Of a stretch of 5,411 nucleotides of DNA, positions 1 to 5,322 are shown in pieces (the first letter of the stretch is position 1; the number at the start of each line of letters is the position of its first letter). The notes beneath the pieces are model-generated. The model saw nothing but the letters and a program-made list of their open reading frames with translations, did not search any database and was not told where the DNA came from. The position numbers were made by a program, and so were the translations under genes. Origin of the DNA: Burkholderiales bacterium (GTDB lineage: Bacteria > Pseudomonadota > Gammaproteobacteria > Burkholderiales > Usitatibacteraceae); assembly GCA_017880705.1 (NCBI GenBank), contig JADGRS010000246.1, forward strand, positions 1 to 5,411, written 5' to 3'.

Positions 1-203
1 CTCGCGTGGAGGATCGCGCCCACGCCCAACGCGGCAAGGGCGGTGTGCACGAGAATGCCCACGCACACGCCGAGCGCCGAGCACAATCCCGCCACGCGGC
101 CCTGCGCGAGCGAGCGCGTGATCACGTAAAGCATGTCCTGTCCCGGCGTGACGATGAGGGCGAGGGACGCAGCGACGTAGAGGCCGAGCGCGGGCGTGTT
201 CAT
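1..203 (-). CDS. LysE/RhtB-family amino-acid exporter, N-terminal part (cut by window edge)
   Basis: The reading frame from an ATG at 203 runs off the left edge after 67 codons without a stop. The product begins MNTPALGLYVAASLALIVTP and continues with GQDMLYVITRSLAQGR, then a hydrophobic segment ALGVCVGILVHTALAALGVG. This is the typical start of the LysE/RhtB family: a first membrane helix ending in a TPG(P/Q)D motif, a basic loop of the SLAQGRxAG type, then a second helix. Family members are inner-membrane exporters of about 200-210 residues with five or six helices that expel amino acids or their analogues, so about one third is visible. The substrate cannot be told. No good Shine-Dalgarno sequence precedes the ATG. 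The amidohydrolase gene ends 45 bp upstream on the same strand, which suggests co-transcription. Confidence 0.85.
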   Translation of the reverse strand, partial: MNTPALGLYVAASLALIVTPGQDMLYVITRSLAQGRVAGLCSALGVCVGILVHTALAALGVGAILHA

Positions 204-248
204 TGTCGGGCAAGGGCCCCCTCGGTCCGGCCGTACGGCATGGCGAAA

Positions 249-1517
249 CTAGCGGCCCGCGTTCGCCTGCAGCCAGTCGAGCGCGAGCGCCGCGAGCGTC
301 TTCAGCCCGAGCTTCAGGCAATCCTCGTCGACGTAGAAGCGCGGGCTGTGGTTCGGCGCCGCGGTCGATGCATCGCGATCGAGGGGCGTGCACCCCATGA
401 AGTAGAAGAAGCCCGGGACCTGCTTCTGGTAGAAGGAGAAGTCCTCCGCTCCGCACACCTTGTCGACTATCTTCACCTGGCTCTCGCCGGCCATGCGGCC
501 GAGAGTGGGTAGCGACCATTCGGTGAGGCCGGGGTGGTTCACGGTCACGTCGTACCAGCGATGGATGTGGACCTTGGCGGAAGCGCCACCCGCGGCGGCG
601 ATCATCTCGGAGATGCGCTTCACGTGCTCGTGGATCTCCGCGCGCTGCTCCTCGTCGAAGGTGCGGATCGTGCCCTCGAGCTTCACCTCGTCGGGGATGA
701 TGTTGTGGCGCACGCCGCCGTGGAAGACGCCGACGGTCACCACCGACGGCTCGTGCGTGATGTTCATGCGGCGCGACACGATGGTCTGCAGGCCGAGGAC
801 GATCTGCGAGGTGACGACGATCGGGTCCACGCCGCGCCACGGCATCGCCGCGTGCGTCTGGACGCCGCGCACGAACACGCGGAAATCGTCGGCGGAGGCC
901 ATGAGCGGGCCCGAGCGGTATCCGATCATCCCGGTGGGAAATACCGAGGTCACGTGCAGCCCGAAGATCGCGTCGACGTCGGGATTCTTCATGCAGCCCT
1001 GCTCGATCATCATCTTCGCGCCGCCGTCTTCGCCGATGGGCGGAGTCTCCTCCGCGGGCTGGAAGATGAACTTCACCGTGCCGGGAATGCGAGCGCGCAT
1101 TTCGGCGAGGGCTTCGGCGACGCCCATGAGGATGGCGGTGTGCGCATCGTGGCCGCAAGCGTGCATGACGCCGCACGCCTGGCCGTTCCATTCGGCGCGC
1201 ACCTCGCTCTTGAAGGGCACGTCGACTTCCTCGGCGACCGGCAGCGCGTCCATGTCGGCGCGCAAGGCCACTACCGGGCCGGGGAGGCCGCCCTTCAGCA
1301 CGCCGACCACGCCGGTGTGCGCGATCTTCTCGCGCACCTCGTCGAAGCCGAGGGCGCGCAGGTGCGCCGCTACGATGCCCGCGGTGCGCACTTCGCGATT
1401 GCCGAGCTCGGGATTGCGGTGCAGGTCGCGGCGCCACGCGATCACTTTGGGCTCGAGCCGATCGGCCGCGGCGCCGAGCGCCGCATCGAAGGGAAACGGG
1501 GTGTCGGGTGCGTTCAT
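249..1517 (-). CDS. M20-family metallopeptidase/amidohydrolase (hippurate hydrolase or N-acyl-amino-acid hydrolase type)
   Basis: This is a complete 422-residue protein, about usual for the M20D group (HipO, plant IAA-amino-acid hydrolases, bacterial aminoacylases), which hydrolyses N-acyl amino acids using two metal ions in the cytoplasm. Visible motifs are DLHRNPELGNRE at 31-42, LRADMDALPV at 85-94, HACGHDAHTA at 119-128, QPAEE at 153-157, GLHV at 186-189, CGAEDFSF at 355-362 and APNHSPRF at 387-394. By family knowledge the ligands and catalytic residues are Cys121, His123, Glu156/Glu157, His188 and His390; all are present, so the enzyme should be active. Residues from about 205 to 320 form the inserted dimerisation domain. 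There is no signal peptide. I chose the ATG at 1517 because the frame extension to 1589 would run through the divergent promoter region and into the rhodanese gene. No clear Shine-Dalgarno sequence precedes it. The acyl substrate is not predictable from sequence. It probably shares a transcript with the downstream exporter gene. Confidence 0.9.
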   Translation of the reverse strand: MNAPDTPFPFDAALGAAADRLEPKVIAWRRDLHRNPELGNREVRTAGIVAAHLRALGFDEVREKIAHTGVVGVLKGGLPGPVVALRADMDALPVAEEVDVPFKSEVRAEWNGQACGVMHACGHDAHTAILMGVAEALAEMRARIPGTVKFIFQPAEETPPIGEDGGAKMMIEQGCMKNPDVDAIFGLHVTSVFPTGMIGYRSGPLMASADDFRVFVRGVQTHAAMPWRGVDPIVVTSQIVLGLQTIVSRRMNITHEPSVVTVGVFHGGVRHNIIPDEVKLEGTIRTFDEEQRAEIHEHVKRISEMIAAAGGASAKVHIHRWYDVTVNHPGLTEWSLPTLGRMAGESQVKIVDKVCGAEDFSFYQKQVPGFFYFMGCTPLDRDASTAAPNHSPRFYVDEDCLKLGLKTLAALALDWLQANAGR

Positions 1518-1551
1518 GAGGATGCGAAGGTGCGCTTGTTGACGATTCCCG

Positions 1552-1557
1552 ATTCTA
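1552..1557 (-). promoter_or_regulatory. Possible -10 element for the amidohydrolase gene
   Basis: Read on the minus strand this is TAGAAT, one mismatch from TATAAT, in the 61-bp divergent gap. Transcription would start near 1545 and give a leader of about 28 nt before the ATG at 1517. I find no convincing -35 hexamer at the right distance, since that place is occupied by the first codons of the rhodanese gene, so this is a weak call based on position and the hexamer alone. Confidence 0.25.
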
Positions 1558-1565
1558 CTCGCGCT

Positions 1566-1571
1566 TATAAT
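1566..1571 (+). promoter_or_regulatory. Consensus -10 element (TATAAT) of the rhodanese gene
   Basis: A perfect TATAAT stands in a very GC-rich background, ending 7 bp before the ATG at 1579. A TTGACG hexamer lies at 1539-1544, but the 21-bp spacing is longer than the usual 16-19 bp, so the -35 assignment is doubtful. A start site 6-8 bp after the -10 falls on or next to the A of the start codon, which implies a leaderless or nearly leaderless message. Confidence 0.55.
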
Positions 1572-1578
1572 TCGCTCC

Positions 1579-1974
1579 ATGGAGAACATGAACCCGAAGG
1601 AAGCGCACGGCTACCTCAAGAAAACTCCCGATGCGGTGTTCGTCGACTGCCGCAGCGAGATGGAGTACATGTTCGTGGGCCACCCGCTGGGCGCCGTGAT
1701 GATCCCGTGGTACGACGGCGCCGAGTGGGAGCTGAATCCCCATTTCGTGGGCCAGGTGAAGAAGCTCGCCGGCGCGAACTTCACCAAGCGCCCCATCGTT
1801 CTCATCTGCCGCAGCGGCAACCGCAGCGTCGAGGCGGCCGGGGCGCTCGAAAGCGCGGGCTTCAAGCACGTGGTGCACGTGGTGCACGGGTTCGAAGGCG
1901 AGCTCGACGAGACGCACCATCGCAATTCACGCAACGGGTGGCGCGTCGACGGGCTGCCCTGGGAGCAATACTGA
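1579..1974 (+). CDS. Single-domain rhodanese-like sulfurtransferase
   Basis: The 131-residue protein consists of one rhodanese domain, the size of stand-alone family members. Residues 20-28 (VFVDCRSEM) correspond to the conserved strand with its D-x-R signature. GHPLGAVMIPW at 34-44 matches the substrate-entry region (family pattern GHIxGAxxIP). The catalytic loop is CRSGNRS at 77-83 with Cys77 as the expected persulfide-carrying residue. The C-terminal GFEGELD at 104-110 and NGWRVDGLPW at 119-128 are typical of the group ending in a G-x-P-W motif. It should act in the cytoplasm in sulfur or persulfide transfer; the physiological partner is unknown. Start choice lies between the ATG at 1579 and one at 1588; the second has GGAGA only 2-3 nt before it, too close for a good ribosome site. 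The gene stands alone on the plus strand, divergent from the amidohydrolase and convergent with the MFS gene 16 bp downstream. Confidence 0.88.
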   Translation: MENMNPKEAHGYLKKTPDAVFVDCRSEMEYMFVGHPLGAVMIPWYDGAEWELNPHFVGQVKKLAGANFTKRPIVLICRSGNRSVEAAGALESAGFKHVVHVVHGFEGELDETHHRNSRNGWRVDGLPWEQY

Positions 1975-1990
1975 GCTTCCCGCGCGGGGC

Positions 1991-3235
1991 CTAGAGCCGC
2001 GGCGCCGCTTGCGCGGGCGCGGCGGCTTTGCGCCGCGCCGAGCGAAGGTAGAGCCGCCAGCTCCCGAAGCCGAGCGCCATCAGCGCGAACATTCCGAGGG
2101 CGAGGAGCCGCGGATCGTGCGAGACCGCGGGCGAGATCACTCCCGCCGTCAGCACGTTGACCATTCCCGAGACGAATCCCTGCAGCGACGCCGCCATGCC
2201 GCGCCGCGTGGGGAAGAGGTCGAGCGTGATGAGCGAGACCGACGGCATCGCCATCGCGAAGCCCACGCCGTAGATCATGATCGGCAGGACCGCCCACGGA
2301 ATCGAAGGCGGCAGCGCGAATGCGTAGGCGAGGTTGCCGAGGGCCGCGAGCCCCATGAAGCCGTACGCGCGAGCCACGGTCTTCGCCGGCGTGTAGCGCC
2401 CCGCGGCGCGCCCCGAGAGCTGCGCTCCGAACATGATCCCCACGATGCACGGCAGGAAGAGCCACGCGTACTGTTGCGGGCCCAGATGCAGGTGCTCGCC
2501 GAGGAAGACCGGCGCGGACACGATATAGAGGAAGAACGCGTTGAAGTTGAATCCCACCGCGAGCGAAAGAAGGAGGAAGCGCGCGTGGATGCCGACTTCC
2601 TCGTAGCCTTTCAGGAGCGCGACGAAATGGAAAGGGTGCCGGCTCGATTCGGGATGCGTCTCGGGCAGGCGAACCCATCCGATCGCGACTAGGAGCGCGC
2701 CGACGAGCGTGAGGAACCAGAAGATCGCGCGCCACCCGAGTCCCACGAAGAGCCATCCGCCGATCACGGGCGCCACCGCGGGCGCGAGGCCGAAGAAAAG
2801 CGTCACGAGCGACATGAGGCGCTGCGCATCCTCGGGCCCGAAGAGATCGCGGATCATCGCGCGGCCGACAACCATTCCGGCGCCGACCGAGAGGCCCTGC
2901 ACGACGCGCCACAGGATCAATGCGTGCACGTTGGGCGCGAGGGCGGCGCCCGCCGAGGCGAGCGTGTACACGACGAGCGCCACGAGGATCACGGGACGGC
3001 GGCCGAAGCTGTCGGAGAGCGCGCCGTGGAAGAGGAACATGAGCCCGAAGGCGAAGAGGTACGCCGACATCGTCTGCTGGATCTCGAGCGGCGTCGCGCC
3101 GAGCGAGAGCTGGATCCCGGCGAACGCGGGAAGGTACGCGTCGATGGAAAAGGGGCCCAGCGTCGCGAGCGCCGCGAGCATCGCCGCGAAGCCCCAGCGG
3201 AAGCGCCGCGTGCGGTGATGAGGTAGTGCGGTCAC
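1991..3235 (-). CDS. Bcr/CflA-family multidrug efflux transporter (MFS, DHA1)
   Basis: From the GTG at 3235 the product is 414 residues, close to the roughly 400 of the Bcr/CflA family, with about twelve hydrophobic segments. The first helix carries GPFSIDAYLPAF at 27-38, matching the SID-x-YLP signature of Bcr. GALSDSFGRRPVI at 71-83 is MFS motif A between helices 2 and 3. RVVQGL at 110-115 with RAMIRDLF at 125-132 fits the family's helix 4-5 region, and GLAPAVAPVIGG at 149-160 resembles the drug-antiporter motif C. It is expected to be a proton-driven exporter in the inner membrane; substrates cannot be inferred. The basic, Ala-rich tail (RSARRKAAAPAQ) is cytosolic. The frame also opens with a GTG at 3280, only 3 bp after the comM stop, adding 15 residues. 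I prefer 3235 because the SID-x-YLP motif then sits at the usual distance from the N terminus, but neither start has a Shine-Dalgarno sequence. It is probably the last gene of the ubiK-comM transcript. Confidence 0.88.
   Translation of the reverse strand: MTALPHHRTRRFRWGFAAMLAALATLGPFSIDAYLPAFAGIQLSLGATPLEIQQTMSAYLFAFGLMFLFHGALSDSFGRRPVILVALVVYTLASAGAALAPNVHALILWRVVQGLSVGAGMVVGRAMIRDLFGPEDAQRLMSLVTLFFGLAPAVAPVIGGWLFVGLGWRAIFWFLTLVGALLVAIGWVRLPETHPESSRHPFHFVALLKGYEEVGIHARFLLLSLAVGFNFNAFFLYIVSAPVFLGEHLHLGPQQYAWLFLPCIVGIMFGAQLSGRAAGRYTPAKTVARAYGFMGLAALGNLAYAFALPPSIPWAVLPIMIYGVGFAMAMPSVSLITLDLFPTRRGMAASLQGFVSGMVNVLTAGVISPAVSHDPRLLALGMFALMALGFGSWRLYLRSARRKAAAPAQAAPRL
2016..2039. repeat. Perfect 9-bp inverted repeat in the tail of the MFS gene
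   Basis: GGCGCGGCG (2016-2024) and CGCCGCGCC (2031-2039) are exact reverse complements separated by a 6-nt loop. It lies 41 bp past the rhodanese stop and inside the Ala/Arg-rich C-terminal codons of the convergent MFS gene. It could act as a hairpin ending or stabilising the rhodanese transcript, but no T-run follows it on either strand, and repetitive Ala codons alone could produce it. Confidence 0.4.
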
Positions 3236-3283
3236 TTTGGGAATCGATTCGGGACGCCGGGCGGGACCGCCCGAGCCCACGAA

Positions 3284-4804
3284 TTATAGGATAGAAGTCT
3301 GCGCTCCCCCCGGGCTCGCGCCGCGATAGCGAAGCGCCTCTGCGAGGTGATGCGCGCTCACCGCGTGGCTCCTCTCGAGATCGGCCACGGTGCGCGCGAC
3401 CTTGAGGACGCGGAAGTGCGCTCGCGCCGACAGCATGAGACGCGCCGCGGCCTCGCCGAGGAGGGCGCGTGCCTCTCGATCGAGGCGCGCGGCATGTTCG
3501 GCACCGCTGCCATCGAGGCGCGCGTTCGGCATTCCCTGGCGCTGCACCTGCCGCTCCCGCGCTTGCGCGACGCGCTCGCGAACAACCGCGGAAGGCTCCC
3601 CCGCCGCCGACGCCGCGAGATCGTGGGACGGTAGCGCGAGGACCTCGACCTGAAGGTCGATCCGATCGAGGAGCGGGCCGGAGATGCGGCTGCGATAGCG
3701 CGCGACCATGTCCGGCGTGCATCGGCATTGCCCCGAGAAGTGTCCGAGGTATCCGCAGGGACAGGGATTCATCGCGGCGATCAGCTGGAAGCGCGCGGGA
3801 AAATCCGCCTGCCGCGCCGCGCGCGAGATCGTTATGCGTCCGGACTCGAGGGGTTCGCGCAGCACCTCGAGAACGTGCCGGCTGAATTCCGGCAGCTCGT
3901 CGAGGAAGAGCACGCCGTGGTGCGCGAGCGAGATCTCTCCCGGGCGCGGCGGCGAACCCCCGCCCACGAGCGCGACCGCAGAAGCGGTGTGATGCGGAGA
4001 GCGGAACGTTCGCAGGCCGAAGCGCTCCGGCTGGAACGCGCCGCTCGCGAGGCTTTGCACCGCCGCGGCCTCGATCGCCTCGTCCTCCGTGAGCGGCGGG
4101 AGGATTCCGGGAATTCTCGTGGCGAGCATCGTCTTGCCGGTTCCCGGCGGCCCCGAGAAGAGCAGCGAGTGCGCCCCGGCGGCGGCGATCTCGAGCGCGC
4201 GCCGCGCCTGCGCCTGACCGCGAACGTCGGCGAGATCGGCGTGGCGGAGCACCGCGTTCACGCGCGTGCTGCGATATTCGGAAAGCGGCGCGCTGCCCCG
4301 GAGGTGCGCGCAGACGTCGAGAAGCGATCGCGCGGGGAGGATCCTCGCGCCGCGCGCGAGCGAGGCTTCGTCGGCGACCGATTCGGGAATCACGAAGGCG
4401 CGGCCGTCGCGGTGGGCGCGGAATGTCATCGCGAGCGCGCCGCGGATCGGGCGCAGCTCGCCGGACAATGCGAGCTCGCCCGCGAACTCGAGCCCGTCGA
4501 GGCCGCGCGATGGCAGTTGCCCGGTGGCGGCGAGGATGCCGATCGCGATCGGAAGATCGAAGCGTCCGCTCTCCTTGGGAAGGTCGGCGGGCGCTAAGTT
4601 CACCGTGACGCGGCCCGCGGGAAAGTCGAAGCGCGCGGTGCTCAGCGCGGCGCGCACGCGATCGCGCGCTTCCTTCACCTCGGTTTCGGGCAGTCCGACG
4701 ATATGGAATTGCGGGAGGCCGCCGCCCACGTGCGCTTCGACGCGCACCAACGGCGCATCGAGCCCGGCGAGACCGCGGCTGAAGACGACGGCGACACTAC
4801 CCAC
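3284..4804 (-). CDS. comM: ComM/YifB-family AAA+ ATPase (Mg-chelatase-like), DNA branch-migration helicase
   Basis: The 506-residue product has the same length as E. coli YifB. The N-terminal domain carries the family motifs PQFHIVGLPETEVKEARDRV at 31-50 and TVNLAPADLPKESGRFDLP at 67-85. The AAA+ core (about 190-390) shows Walker A GPPGTGKT at 218-225, FRSPHHTAS at 267-275, Walker B VLFLDE at 298-303, sensor 1 at Asn346, and SGPLLDRIDL at 375-384. The C-terminal helical domain with ARAHFRVLKVARTVADL (460-476) follows. Four cysteines (348, 350, 360, 362) form a CPC...CRC cluster that could bind zinc; E. coli YifB has lost most of it. In Vibrio cholerae ComM is a hexameric helicase that extends heteroduplex during natural transformation; transfer of that role here rests on homology. 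The GTG start at 4804 is supported by AGGAG at 4811-4815, six bases upstream. ubiK lies 59 bp upstream on the same strand and the MFS gene follows at once, suggesting an operon. Confidence 0.96.
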   Translation of the reverse strand: MGSVAVVFSRGLAGLDAPLVRVEAHVGGGLPQFHIVGLPETEVKEARDRVRAALSTARFDFPAGRVTVNLAPADLPKESGRFDLPIAIGILAATGQLPSRGLDGLEFAGELALSGELRPIRGALAMTFRAHRDGRAFVIPESVADEASLARGARILPARSLLDVCAHLRGSAPLSEYRSTRVNAVLRHADLADVRGQAQARRALEIAAAGAHSLLFSGPPGTGKTMLATRIPGILPPLTEDEAIEAAAVQSLASGAFQPERFGLRTFRSPHHTASAVALVGGGSPPRPGEISLAHHGVLFLDELPEFSRHVLEVLREPLESGRITISRAARQADFPARFQLIAAMNPCPCGYLGHFSGQCRCTPDMVARYRSRISGPLLDRIDLQVEVLALPSHDLAASAAGEPSAVVRERVAQARERQVQRQGMPNARLDGSGAEHAARLDREARALLGEAAARLMLSARAHFRVLKVARTVADLERSHAVSAHHLAEALRYRGASPGGAQTSIL

Positions 4805-4810
4805 GTTGCG

Positions 4811-4842
4811 CTCCTCGTTGCGAGGGACTGCCCACTCCCTCG
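4811..4842 (-). promoter_or_regulatory. comM leader: stem-loop next to the Shine-Dalgarno, with an alternative SD-masking pairing
   Basis: On the minus strand CGAGGGA (4842-4836) pairs exactly with TCCCTCG (4827-4821) around an 8-nt loop, ending 5 nt before the AGGAG ribosome site (4815-4811). The downstream arm can instead pair CCTCG (4825-4821) with CGAGG (4817-4813) around a CAA loop, which would cover three bases of the AGGAG. The two pairings exclude each other. No T-run follows the first stem, so it is not an obvious terminator. The complementarity is seen directly; a regulatory role is inference. Confidence 0.4.
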
Positions 4843-4863
4843 GGGAACGCAGGCCTTCCGGTG

Positions 4864-5109
4864 CTAGGGCTTGTTCGCCGTGGCGCGCGCTTCGAGCTCG
4901 GCCACGCGCGCTTCGAGCGCGGCGAGCTTCTCGCGTGCCCGCGAGAGCACTTGCGTCTGCACGTCGTATTCCTCGCGGCCCACGAGGTCGAGGCGCGTGA
5001 AGGCGCTCGCAAGCAGGCCGCGCATGTTCTTCTCGAGGTCCTTCGCCGGATTGGCGGCGGCCAGCGCCGCGAGGCGCGCGGCGAGATCGCTCAGCAGGTT
5101 TTCGTTCAT
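4864..5109 (-). CDS. ubiK: Ubiquinone biosynthesis accessory factor UbiK (BMFP domain, YqiC family)
   Basis: The product is 81 residues. The central and C-terminal part, [19 protein letters not shown] (37-55) followed by [20 protein letters not shown] (56-75), closely matches E. coli UbiK/YqiC in the same positions. The N-terminal 35 residues look like an amphipathic helix, and 51-75 has heptad-like leucine/alanine spacing of a coiled coil that trimerises in this family. UbiK assists the late steps of aerobic ubiquinone synthesis in complex with UbiJ and binds lipids. The protein is somewhat shorter than the 96-residue E. coli homologue, lacking its Pro-rich tail. The ATG at 5109 is chosen because family similarity begins there; a frame extension to 5244 would run through the regulatory sites. 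The ribosome site is weak (AAAGAG, 5120-5125 region). It is the first gene of the probable ubiK-comM-MFS run and is divergent from the signal-peptide gene at 5323. Confidence 0.93.
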   Translation of the reverse strand: MNENLLSDLAARLAALAAANPAKDLEKNMRGLLASAFTRLDLVGREEYDVQTQVLSRAREKLAALEARVAELEARATANKP

Positions 5110-5163
5110 CTCGATCGCTCTTTCAACACTTCGACGGTCGGTCCGGTTGACCCGGAAATGGGC

Positions 5164-5178
5164 GCACCCGGATGGTGC
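5164..5178. promoter_or_regulatory. Putative NtrC-binding site 1 (GCACC-N5-GGTGC)
   Basis: GCAC-N7-GTGC is the half-site arrangement of enterobacterial NtrC (GlnG) sites (TGCACC-N5-GGTGCA). Here the palindrome is perfect and extends to GGCGCACC (5161-5168) / GGTGCGCC (5174-5181), 8 bp each side of CGGAT. Its centre lies about 116 bp upstream of the start site predicted from the sigma-54 promoter, a normal enhancer distance. The palindrome is seen; binding by NtrC is inferred from consensus and context. Confidence 0.65.
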
Positions 5179-5181
5179 GCC

Positions 5182-5196
5182 GCACCTTGCCCGTGC
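5182..5196. promoter_or_regulatory. Putative NtrC-binding site 2 (GCACC-N5-CGTGC)
   Basis: A second GCAC-N7-GTGC follows directly after site 1, with the right half continuing as GTGCA (consensus end base A). Its centre is 18 bp from that of site 1 and about 98 bp upstream of the predicted start site. A pair of sites is typical of NtrC enhancers because activation needs oligomers. It is less symmetrical than site 1, so it may be the weaker one. Confidence 0.55.
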
Positions 5197-5242
5197 ACAG
5201 GCTCTGGGCGCGGCGCTGGCGCAACGGAATCGAGGGCTGGAC

Positions 5243-5255
5243 AAACAACAGCTTA
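5243..5255 (+). promoter_or_regulatory. IHF-like sequence between enhancer and promoter
   Basis: AAACAA-CAGC-TTA matches the IHF consensus WATCAA-N4-TTR except for one base (A in place of T at the third position). It sits in the only AT-richer stretch between the NtrC boxes and the sigma-54 promoter, where an IHF bend often helps looping. One mismatch in such a degenerate motif is weak evidence, and it lies unusually close to the -24 element. Confidence 0.25.
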
Positions 5256-5260
5256 GCCAA

Positions 5261-5276
5261 TGGCACGCTTGCTGCT
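5261..5276 (+). promoter_or_regulatory. Sigma-54 (RpoN) promoter, -24/-12 type
   Basis: TGGCACG-CTTG-CTGCT compares with the consensus TGGCACG-N4-TTGCW: the -24 block is perfect and the -12 block has one mismatch (C for the first T). The invariant GG (5262-5263) and GC (5274-5275) are separated by exactly 10 bp. Transcription should start about 12 bp beyond the GC, near 5287, leaving a leader of about 36 nt before the ATG at 5323. The two NtrC-type boxes upstream supply the enhancer that sigma-54 promoters require, which strengthens both calls. Confidence 0.75.
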
Positions 5277-5310
5277 ATTCCCGTCCGGCGATCGTTATTT
5301 CCACACCCCA

Positions 5311-5315
5311 AAGGA
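5311..5315 (+). promoter_or_regulatory. Ribosome binding site of the signal-peptide gene
   Basis: AAGGA lies 7 nt before the ATG at 5323. This favours 5323 over the in-frame ATG at 5332, which would be 16 nt away. Confidence 0.7.
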
Positions 5316-5322
5316 TACCAAC

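Noticed and set aside
230..239. GCCGTACGGC palindrome between the hydrolase and exporter genes
   Set aside because: A 10-bp palindrome without flanking symmetry or a known consensus; no support for an operator or terminator.
1867..1888. Tandem 9-bp repeat CACGTGGTG in the rhodanese gene
   Set aside because: It encodes His-Val-Val twice at a position where homologues have the same number of residues before GFEG, so it is not a visible insertion or expansion.
1975..1990. CCCGCGCGGG palindrome (1979-1988) as a bidirectional terminator between the convergent rhodanese and MFS genes
   Set aside because: As a hairpin it would have only 3 bp and a 4-nt loop, with no T-run on either side; in GC-rich DNA this is likely chance.
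534..1994. Long open frame of 486 codons on the plus strand
   Set aside because: It is antisense to the M20 hydrolase, which has all its catalytic motifs, and it also overlaps the rhodanese gene. Its translation is an Arg/His/Ala/Asp-rich string with no recognisable fold, as expected from a high-GC shadow frame.
1611..3728. Open frame of 705 codons on the minus strand
   Set aside because: It runs antisense through the rhodanese gene and out of frame through the MFS and comM genes. The product is an Arg/Pro/Ala-rich string; long stop-free shadows are common at this GC content.
3728..4597. Open frame of 289 codons on the plus strand inside comM
   Set aside because: It is antisense to a well-supported ComM protein, has low-complexity Arg/Glu/Ala composition and no motif.
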